Positions 58,064 through 64,000 of a stretch of DNA of 64,000 bases are shown here, one piece after another (the first letter of the stretch is position 1; each line of letters starts with the position of its first letter). Below the pieces are notes generated by a model that was not told the DNA's origin, did no database searches, and saw nothing but the letters and a program-made list of their open reading frames with translations. The translations under genes and the position numbers were made by a program. This DNA comes from Psychrobacter cibarius (GTDB lineage: Bacteria > Pseudomonadota > Gammaproteobacteria > Pseudomonadales > Moraxellaceae). The stretch lies in assembly GCF_016107535.1 (NCBI RefSeq), contig NZ_JABASQ010000002.1, positions 62,001 to 126,000 on the forward strand, in the 5' to 3' direction.

Positions 58064-59089
58064 ATGACGAAGCCAAAAATGACTGACGACGCACCTACCC
58101 ATGAAGCCCCTGCTATTTTTAATAGTAAAACACGCCCGCAAAGCGCTGATGATGAAATCAGCAACTTTGGTAAGGTAAATTATCTTGAAGTAACCCGCCA
58201 TCAACACGATCAGCGCTTGGACAATTTCTTACTGAACCGTTTAAAAGGTTTGCCAAAACCGCATATCTATAAAATGATTCGCTCAGATGAGATTCGGGTC
58301 AATAATAAACGCTGCAAAGCGCATGATAGAGTACAGCGTGAAGACGTGGTACGTATCGCGCCAGTGGTACTTGCTACCCGCGAAAAACCAATTATCAGTG
58401 CCGAGTTTGCTAAAAGCTTGTTAGCGCGCGTAGTATATGAAGACGAAGGAATGCTAGTGCTGAATAAGCCTTCTGGCATCGCCGTTCACGGTGGTAGTGG
58501 TTTGGACTTTGGTGTTATCGAAGCCATGCGTGAAGTGACAGGTAAAAAATACCTAGAGCTGATACATCGCATTGATAAAGACACCTCAGGTCTATTGATG
58601 ATTTCTAAAAAACGCTCAGCGCTAAAAGCGTTGCAACAGCATCTCGTCGATAAAACTATCCAAAAGCATTACTTATGTATCGCCAAAGGTCAGCCAGCAT
58701 TAAATGAGCAACGCATTGATGCCTCATTGCTACGCTATACAGTTGCTAGTGGTGAACGCCGCGTCAAAGTAGATGCGCAAGATCCGCAATCTAAAGACAG
58801 CCAGACGGATATCGTCGTTCATGGTCGTTTTATGATTGCTGATCAGCCAGTTAGTTTAATTGAAGCCAAACCACTGACCGGTCGCACTCATCAAATCCGT
58901 GTGCATTTGGCTCATATTGGTCACGCTATCTTGGGTGATGATAAATATAATGTGCATGATAAATCAGGCGTCCATCGCCTGTGTCTGCATGCGTGGCGTT
59001 TAGACATTCCAGGCTATGAAACTATTACTGCACCGCTACCAGATGACATGGCAGATTGGTTGCCAGAGCAAGTTAAATTGCCTGAATAA
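58064..59089 (+). CDS. rluC: 23S rRNA pseudouridine synthase RluC
   Basis: RluC modifies uridines 955, 2504 and 2580 of 23S rRNA in E. coli. The 341 residues comprise an N-terminal disordered stretch (1-35), an S4 RNA-binding domain (about 45-105, DQRLDNFLLNRLKGLPKPHI) and the RluA-type catalytic domain with D171 in HRIDKDTSGLLM and the end GRTHQIRVHLAHIGHAILGD. Divergent from rne, an order also known in other gammaproteobacteria. Two ATGs lie close together (58064 and 58079); neither has a strong ribosome site. Confidence 0.93.
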   Translation: MTKPKMTDDAPTHEAPAIFNSKTRPQSADDEISNFGKVNYLEVTRHQHDQRLDNFLLNRLKGLPKPHIYKMIRSDEIRVNNKRCKAHDRVQREDVVRIAPVVLATREKPIISAEFAKSLLARVVYEDEGMLVLNKPSGIAVHGGSGLDFGVIEAMREVTGKKYLELIHRIDKDTSGLLMISKKRSALKALQQHLVDKTIQKHYLCIAKGQPALNEQRIDASLLRYTVASGERRVKVDAQDPQSKDSQTDIVVHGRFMIADQPVSLIEAKPLTGRTHQIRVHLAHIGHAILGDDKYNVHDKSGVHRLCLHAWRLDIPGYETITAPLPDDMADWLPEQVKLPE

Positions 59090-59121
59090 GTCGCCAAATA
59101 AAATTTTTAAGCATTAACTTT

Positions 59122-59168
59122 AAACGTCACGAACGCTTATTTTTCTTAATAAGTCGCCGTGACGTTTT
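59122..59168 (+). terminator. Rho-independent terminator of rluC
   Basis: AAACGTCACG pairs with CGTGACGTTT; an inner CTTATT/AATAAG stem extends it; T run follows. Confidence 0.85.
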
Positions 59169-59209
59169 CGTATCTACCATTTATTATTGATATTCGTTAA
59201 GGTCTATTT

Positions 59210-59923
59210 ATGAGCAATCAATCTGTCGCTAGTATCTCTAGCGCTTCCAAAGGAACTCAGTTATCAGCCAGTCATCGTTTAGCGGATAAGACGCTGATTA
59301 TTTTTGATTGGGATGGGACGCTGATGGATTCCATTGGATTAATCGTTGAGTCAATGCATGTGGCAGGAGAGGCGCATGGTTTTCAGACGACCGATAAAGC
59401 AGTACAAGACATCATTGGGCTGAGCTTAATGAATGGCATTGAGATTTTGTATCCGCAAGCCAATGACACGCAAAAGCTTGCGATTCAGCAAAGCTACGCA
59501 GATCACTATATTGCCAATAGTCACAGTACGCCGCTTTTTGCGCCGATAGAAGGGATGTTGCAGACCCTACAAGCCCAAGGTAAAAGCCTCGCGGTTGCAA
59601 CTGGTAAAAAGCGAAAGGGCTTAGACCGCGTATTAGATGCTTCAGAGAGCCACCATTATTTTGTGATGACCCGCTGTGCCGATGAGGCAGGCTCAAAACC
59701 TGACCCGCAGATGTTGACCGATATTTTGGATTATACGCAGCAGCAAATCGCCGATGCTGTTTTCATCGGTGACAGTATCTACGATATCCAAATGGCAACG
59801 AGACTGGGCATGACCAGTATTGCGGTGACTTATGGTACAGCTAGCAGTAGCGAACTTGCCGCACAGCAACCCACCTATCAGGTTGACACGCCACAAGCGT
59901 TGGCTGAGCTACTATGTGCTTAA
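59210..59923 (+). CDS. HAD-superfamily hydrolase, phosphoglycolate-phosphatase-like
   Basis: The 237-residue protein has HAD motif I IIFDWDGTLMDS (nucleophile D33, acid D35), motif II in SLAVATGKKRKGLD, and motif IV FIGDSIYDIQMATRLGM, with an alpha-helical cap domain (about 50-115), making it subclass IA. The substrate cannot be told; phosphoglycolate or a nucleotide/sugar phosphate is likely from the family. It follows rluC by 120 bases across a terminator, in the same direction; a HAD gene next to rluC is a common arrangement. The first 25 residues are an S/T-rich extension. Confidence 0.85.
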   Translation: MSNQSVASISSASKGTQLSASHRLADKTLIIFDWDGTLMDSIGLIVESMHVAGEAHGFQTTDKAVQDIIGLSLMNGIEILYPQANDTQKLAIQQSYADHYIANSHSTPLFAPIEGMLQTLQAQGKSLAVATGKKRKGLDRVLDASESHHYFVMTRCADEAGSKPDPQMLTDILDYTQQQIADAVFIGDSIYDIQMATRLGMTSIAVTYGTASSSELAAQQPTYQVDTPQALAELLCA

Positions 59924-59971
59924 CTAAAAGCACTTAAATAAAAATCTTTTTAGATGCTAAAATTATAATAA

Positions 59972-60009
59972 AAAAAGGATTTATCGATAATAACGATAAA
60001 CCCTTTTTA
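59972..60009. terminator. Bidirectional terminator between the HAD gene and engB
   Basis: AAAAAGG.ATTTATCG and CGATAAA.CCCTTTTT pair with one bulge between convergent genes, with A and T flanks. Confidence 0.85.
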
Positions 60010-60035
60010 CTTGGAGACGATAATGTTTATTTTCT

Positions 60036-60827
60036 TTATTTTTGAGCACTATCCTTCTGAGCACTATCCTTTTCAATAGCGCCTTTTTCGATGTTGTCTT
60101 TTTCAATTGCTTCTTCCAACTCAGCGCCTTCTAGTAACGCAAAAGAGGATTCAATGATTTTGTCTGCATCGAGCTGATACTCATACCAGTTGCCCATGAC
60201 ACCAGCCAGCTCATCAAGACCTTCTTTTCTTAGTGCTGAAAATAGCTGAATGCTACAGTTCAATCCCAGTTCTTTTAGTCTTTTACGAGTATTAAGTAAC
60301 GCATTTTTAGATGCGCCATACTTTAGCTTATCTGCTTTGGTTAACAAGATATGCACCGGTAGTTCGCCATCATTTGCCCAACGTAGCATTTGCTCATCAA
60401 AGAATTTCAATGGATGACGAATATCAGTCATGAGCACCAAACCTGCAAGGCTTGAGCGCGCCACCAAGTATTCTTCTAGCTCAACCTGCCATTCTTTTTT
60501 CATCTCAAGCGGTACCGCTGCGTAGCCATAACCTGGCAAATCCACCAAACGTCTATCAGCATCACCAATACTAAAAAAGTTAATCATCTGCGTACGACCA
60601 GGCGTTTTAGATGAGCGTGCCAGTTGGCGTTGGTTGGTTAAGGCATTAATAGCAGAGGATTTACCTGCGTTTGAGCGTCCTGCAAAGGCAACTTCTAAGC
60701 CCATATCGGGTGGGCAGAGACGAAAAGTAGGCGCTGACATCATAAACTCAGTTTGCTGAATTTTTTGACGAGATTTAGTGTTGAACAATGCATGTTCGGC
60801 GGCGACATCAGTAAACGGGGTACTCAT
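60036..60827 (-). CDS. engB: Ribosome biogenesis GTPase EngB (YihA/YsxC)
   Basis: EngB is an essential GTPase for 50S assembly. Guanine-nucleotide motifs are complete: G1 AGRSNAGKSSAINAL, the KTPGRTQ switch I, G3 DLPGYGYA, G4 LLTKADKL and G5 FSALRKEG. Length is 263 residues, more than the usual 200-215, because of about 40 additional C-terminal residues: an acidic helix then short repeats (EKDNIEKGAIEKDSAQKDSAQK) made of EKD/QKD units. The DNA shows a 15-base duplication (GAGCACTATCCTTYT, about 60044-60074). It faces convergent HAD gene and diverges from cytochrome c5. Confidence 0.95.
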   Translation of the reverse strand: MSTPFTDVAAEHALFNTKSRQKIQQTEFMMSAPTFRLCPPDMGLEVAFAGRSNAGKSSAINALTNQRQLARSSKTPGRTQMINFFSIGDADRRLVDLPGYGYAAVPLEMKKEWQVELEEYLVARSSLAGLVLMTDIRHPLKFFDEQMLRWANDGELPVHILLTKADKLKYGASKNALLNTRKRLKELGLNCSIQLFSALRKEGLDELAGVMGNWYEYQLDADKIIESSFALLEGAELEEAIEKDNIEKGAIEKDSAQKDSAQK

Positions 60828-61236
60828 AAATGGCTCATTAATCTTTAAGAAATTGGATACGGTTATAAAATTTTAATCAACTGGTTGTCGAGAAGACAGT
60901 GCATTAGACAAAAAATCGTTACGAATTTATTCATCATAACTTTCAATGTTTATTGGTCATAAACACAGTCATTTCAAGTTATCGACTATTCTATACTATT
61001 ACTTATCTTACTTATTGAAATAACTATGATTAGCATCACATAAATAACAGAATACCATTAAAATAAGCGCTCATTAGAGCAAGTTGCCGCTTTTATTCAT
61101 GCGTTACCAAAGCCAAACTATATTTATCTATATTTATACGACATACATTGTTACAATGTTTAATAAGATATACTGAACGAACGATGTTTAATAGCAAGTT
61201 TGATTAAACGAGAGAAGCATCAAAAGGAGGTGTTCT
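60828..61236. other. Divergent intergenic region between engB and the cytochrome c5 gene
   Basis: About 410 very AT-rich bases with no gene seen; promoters for both genes should lie here. Confidence 0.5.
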
Positions 61237-61572
61237 ATGGTTTCAATCAATGCACTTTTTAGCCAGACCTACCGAGTTTTAATAGGTAGCGGAGCGGTAT
61301 TACTGCTCAGTAGTGCCATCATGACTAGCGCTAATGCTGCTGATATTGCAGCCACCTATGATAACTCATGTGCTGCCTGTCACGATAGTGGTGCGCTGAA
61401 CGCCATCAAAAAAGGTGATAGTGCCAAATGGCAACAGCTTATCAAACAAAAAAGCATGCCGACACTTATCAATTCCGTTAAAAGTGGTATGACGCAGATG
61501 CCTGCTGGTGGTCTTTGTAACAGTTGTAGCGACGATGATTATCGTAAGCTGATTGAGTACATGAGTAAGTGA
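61237..61572 (+). CDS. Cytochrome c5-like monohaem protein
   Basis: A 111-residue precursor with a signal peptide ending ANA (about residue 35). The haem site CAACH is at 45-49, the axial methionine is in TQMPAGG, and the typical c5 disulfide pair CNSC lies just after it. It would be a periplasmic electron carrier to terminal oxidases or peroxidases. A full-consensus ribosome site (AAAGGAGGTG) lies six bases before the ATG, predicting high expression. Class I family, cytochrome c5 (CycB-like) by size and disulfide. Confidence 0.9.
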   Translation: MVSINALFSQTYRVLIGSGAVLLLSSAIMTSANAADIAATYDNSCAACHDSGALNAIKKGDSAKWQQLIKQKSMPTLINSVKSGMTQMPAGGLCNSCSDDDYRKLIEYMSK

Positions 61573-61620
61573 GACGCTGACCGATAAAGCAACACAATAC
61601 GACATACTATAAAACAACTT

Positions 61621-61660
61621 AAAAAAGCGCTGGGTTTTTTAGCCTGTAAGCGCTTTTTGT
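61621..61660 (+). terminator. Rho-independent terminator of cytochrome c5 gene
   Basis: AAAAAGCGCT and AGCGCTTTTT form a 10-bp stem with a T-rich tail (TGTTTTTTG). Confidence 0.8.
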
Positions 61661-61910
61661 TTTTTGTTGGCATACTTGTCTATGTGTTAGAAAAACTGAT
61701 GGATGTGACGATTAAGTAGGCAAATGCTACAAAGTCTTGCTATAATAATCGAAAATAAACCCTGATGTTAGTAAGTACTTTCAGACTGCTTGTGGCCAAG
61801 ACCTTAAAACATATACCTACCTAACCAATAGTAGGGTGGTTTATATGAGGTATCTTATCAGTGCAATCACTCTAAATAATGCTTACGCCGAGCTAGTAGG
61901 ATTTGTATCA
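61661..61910. other. Intergenic region upstream of cytochrome c4
   Basis: No gene seen. The frame of the cytochrome c4 gene continues upstream to 61836 but reads as non-conserved sequence. Confidence 0.4.
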
Positions 61911-62579
61911 ATGAAAAAGTTAATCGCTGCTGCCAGCTTATGCGTTGCAAGTTTCAGCGTACAAGCTGCTATTATTGTTCCTGAGTACGACGTCAATGCT
62001 GGTAAGCAAATTGCAGAAACGGTTTGTGCTGCTTGTCATGGTGTTGATGGTGTGAGTGTTGTCCCTGCGCAGCCTAATTTGGGTGGCCAAAACGTAAAAT
62101 ACCTTTACAAACAGTTGGTCAACTTTAAAGCAGGTTATCGCAAGAACGGTATTATGCAATCACAAGTTGCAAATTTATCGCAGCAAGATTTAGCCAACGT
62201 GGCTGGTTATTATGCTAGCCAAGCGCCTTGGGGTGTTGGATTTGGTAATCCTGCGACCAACCAAGAAGCCACTAAGCTATTCTTAGGTGGTGATAAGTCA
62301 CGCGGTGTCATCGGTTGTGCAGGCTGTCATGGTCCAGATGCTGCTGGTAATACTTGGGCGGCATTTCCACGCTTAGGTGGTCAGCATGCACAGTACATCG
62401 CAACTCAGCTAAAACTTTTCCGTGCGGCTGGCCGTGTTGATGATGTTGACAGTGATGAGCAAAAACGTGTCAATGATGCTGCGAAAGAAGGCGATATGGG
62501 CATGATGCAGACAGTCGCATCGAAACTATCGGATCGTGATATTCGTATCTTGTCAGACTATATCAGTGCTGTTCACTAA
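61911..62579 (+). CDS. Dihaem cytochrome c4
   Basis: Cytochrome c4 is a two-domain, periplasmic, dihaem electron donor to cbb3-type and other oxidases. From ATG 61911 (AGGAT upstream) the 222 residues contain a signal peptide (VQA-AII), haem motifs CAACH (39-43) and CAGCH (136-140), and methionine-bearing loops (GIMQSQV and GMMQTVASKLS) in each domain. The internal duplication PNLGGQNVKYLYKQLVNFK versus PRLGGQHAQYIATQLKLFR is plain. It follows cytochrome c5 in the same direction but after a terminator, so is likely separately transcribed. Confidence 0.94.
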   Translation: MKKLIAAASLCVASFSVQAAIIVPEYDVNAGKQIAETVCAACHGVDGVSVVPAQPNLGGQNVKYLYKQLVNFKAGYRKNGIMQSQVANLSQQDLANVAGYYASQAPWGVGFGNPATNQEATKLFLGGDKSRGVIGCAGCHGPDAAGNTWAAFPRLGGQHAQYIATQLKLFRAAGRVDDVDSDEQKRVNDAAKEGDMGMMQTVASKLSDRDIRILSDYISAVH

Positions 62580-62669
62580 TTGATTGATATCAGCTACGAG
62601 TGGCTAATGCACGTTACCTCGCTGAAATTAATAAGCACTTGACCATATATCCGCCATTGTTTCATTATT

Positions 62670-62693
62670 AAACCCCGATTTCGGGGTTTTTTT
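62670..62693 (+). terminator. Rho-independent terminator of cytochrome c4 gene
   Basis: AAACCCCGA/TCGGGGTTT followed by seven T residues. Confidence 0.93.
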
Positions 62694-62725
62694 ATAACTG
62701 TTCATCCCTTATATTATAGAGACCT

Positions 62726-62832
62726 TATAGTCATTCCATTATAAAAGAGTCGCTGCATTAATCTCGCTTGAAGTATTGAATATATATTTGCTTCTGGTTA
62801 CCTTGTGCTTCTTTTAAATTGAATTGACTATA
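62726..62832. mobile_element. MITE-like repeat, copy B (107 bp)
   Basis: Terminal inverted repeats are clear: the left end TATAGTCATTCCATTATAAAA matches the inverse of the right end TTTTAAATTGAATTGACTATA at 17 of 21 positions. TA flanks on both sides would fit a TA target. No ORF. Same length and orientation as copy A at 37692-37798. Confidence 0.65.
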
Positions 62833-63025
62833 TAAAATAAAACTGCTTACAGAGGCCTATCGTTGCTCTGTATCATGATAAATTATCGTTATTCACCTTA
62901 TACCAAACCCACAGAGTATGATTGGCGGTGTCAAACTTGTTTCGTCTACAATGCGTAGTACTGACCCTCGTTTTCCCAGCTATTCTCATTTTTGTGAAAG
63001 GTATTAGATCGTTTGGATTTAGATT

Positions 63026-64000
63026 ATGATGATCCGTTATGCTTCTTATTTTATCGCGGCACTGCTACCGCTACTGCTGTTTCGTTGGTTTGCACCAACA
63101 TCCATTGGTGAGATTGACTTTTGGTTACTCTGGCTATTGGCTATGGTATTGGTATCCTTGCCCGTCGTTTATGCGGAAATTGCTTTAGCCTATCGTAGTG
63201 TCGAGGCGCCATTAGCAGGGATGCAAAAGCTTACTCGCGAAGCAGATGCCAGCCCAATATGGCGTAGTTTTGGGTGGCTCGCCGCGCTGGTCTCTATTAT
63301 GATTGCGGCGTTAGTGATCTCAGGCGCGAGCACAGGTATTTTGGCGGCATTGACGGAGCTTAATAGCGCTCCTGCTATACCAGATTTTGCGATCGCTGCT
63401 GGCCTGATGGTCATTGCTGTGTTACTCAGTTTATTAGGCGTTGCACCGTTACCGATTGGCCTGGGATTAATGGTGATAGGTTTGTTGCTGGGCGTGGCAA
63501 ATGGCCTACCCAATATTGACTTTGCGATGACTGATATTAGCTTAAATGAATGGGCGCGTGCAGTCGCGTTAGCGTTGGTTAGTGTGGGTGCAGGCACAGG
63601 CTTATACTGGTTTGGTCAAAACTTGGTAACGAACCAAGTGGCAACAGCAGTAGATACGGACAATATCAATGCGCAAAAACCTGCTCGCAGCCGTGCAACG
63701 AGTGAGTATCGGGCAACCAAATTGGTACTCCCGATTTGGATATTGCAATTGATCGTTGGGGTTGTGGCGTTATCTATTAGTGGCATGGCATTGCCACCGA
63801 TTGGACAGCTATCATATTGGATAGGGGTGTTATTTGTCGCCAGCTATTTGCTGCATTATAGTACCCAGCAATTAGCACACAAGTTTGGATTACTGGTCAG
63901 TTTGGTATTAACCTTTGTCTTGGCGCTTTTGTTAGTCGTTATCATACCAACTGTTTGGCTGGTTGGACTTTTAGTGATTATTAGCAGCATAGCAGTATTA
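63026..64000 (+). CDS. Multi-pass membrane protein, 3' end outside window
   Basis: The frame from ATG 63026 (or 63029) is open to the window end, 325 codons. It is strongly hydrophobic, with about nine predicted helices, beginning YFIAALLPLLLFRW and IDFWLLWLLAMVLVSLPVVY, where VYAEIALAYRS followed by PLAGMQKLTRE recalls the 'LPLLLLEFALGQ' helix of NSS/SNF sodium-dependent transporters. WRSFGWLAALVSIMIAALVIS supports that weakly. A cytoplasmic loop near 205-235 is polar (DTDNINAQKPARSRATSEYR). No Shine-Dalgarno is evident. NSS membership is tentative. Confidence 0.6.
   Translation, partial: MMIRYASYFIAALLPLLLFRWFAPTSIGEIDFWLLWLLAMVLVSLPVVYAEIALAYRSVEAPLAGMQKLTREADASPIWRSFGWLAALVSIMIAALVISGASTGILAALTELNSAPAIPDFAIAAGLMVIAVLLSLLGVAPLPIGLGLMVIGLLLGVANGLPNIDFAMTDISLNEWARAVALALVSVGAGTGLYWFGQNLVTNQVATAVDTDNINAQKPARSRATSEYRATKLVLPIWILQLIVGVVALSISGMALPPIGQLSYWIGVLFVASYLLHYSTQQLAHKFGLLVSLVLTFVLALLLVVIIPTVWLVGLLVIISSIAVL

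Larger units (their letters stand above)
62580..63025. other. Intergenic region containing a terminator and MITE-like copy B
   Basis: No gene. Contains the cytochrome c4 terminator (62670-62693) and the repeat at 62726-62832. Confidence 0.6.

Overview
The window looks like chromosomal DNA of a psychrotolerant gammaproteobacterium of the family Moraxellaceae, most likely Psychrobacter. The grounds are gene content and order: a wax-ester synthase/DGAT close to the Acinetobacter AtfA type, scattered type II secretion genes, a PilY1-centred minor pilin operon, a 7Fe ferredoxin next to mutS, and cytochromes c5 and c4 in tandem. Base composition is moderate to low GC with AT-rich intergenic DNA. 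The species call is inference; no 16S rRNA gene is present.

Layout. 1-9200: tail of an MscS-type channel, a class II cytochrome c, hemF-ribA (minus), dxs and suhB (plus), a WS/DGAT acyltransferase and thiG (minus). 9300-21600: gspE, gspF and gspG lie as separate units, with an exported RidA-like protein, a DUF4442 protein, a two-gene McrBC-type restriction system, a tRNA cluster (Pro-UGG, Arg-UCU, His-GUG) behind a near-consensus sigma-70 promoter, an AraC-family regulator and an unrecognised 351-residue gene between them. 21800-27300: a stand-alone copy of the DsbD alpha domain just upstream of full-length dsbD, then pldA and comF. 27600-37300: a type IV pilus region with fimT-pilV-pilW-pilX-pilY1-pilE-like-pilE in one direction with overlapping junctions, followed by the pilA-type major pilin behind a sigma-54 promoter and a second, divergent pilin. 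37300-44300: fdxA, mutS and secA. 44500-52500: a small lipoprotein, two DUF2382 stress-type proteins, a thiolase, homoserine dehydrogenase, a lipoprotein-like DsbC and a DUF808 membrane protein. 52500-64000: rne with a very long disordered tail, a 1.2-kb non-coding stretch holding a probable gene relic, rluC, a HAD phosphatase, engB, cytochromes c5 and c4, and a truncated multi-pass membrane protein.

How the genes work together. DsbC, DsbD and the extra alpha domain form a periplasmic disulfide-reduction module, which fits the cysteine-rich pilins and c-type cytochromes nearby. The minor pilins and PilY1 would prime pilus assembly, and gspE/F/G supply the ATPase, platform protein and major pseudopilin of type II secretion. 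PldA is a candidate outer-membrane enzyme but nothing here shows it is a secretion substrate. McrBC is the only defence system seen. There is no CRISPR array, prophage or full-length insertion sequence. The most notable unexplained items are a pair of 107-bp MITE-like repeats, a 15-bp tandem repeat in the secA leader, the McrB variant with a large insert, the DsbD alpha duplicate and the second pilin.
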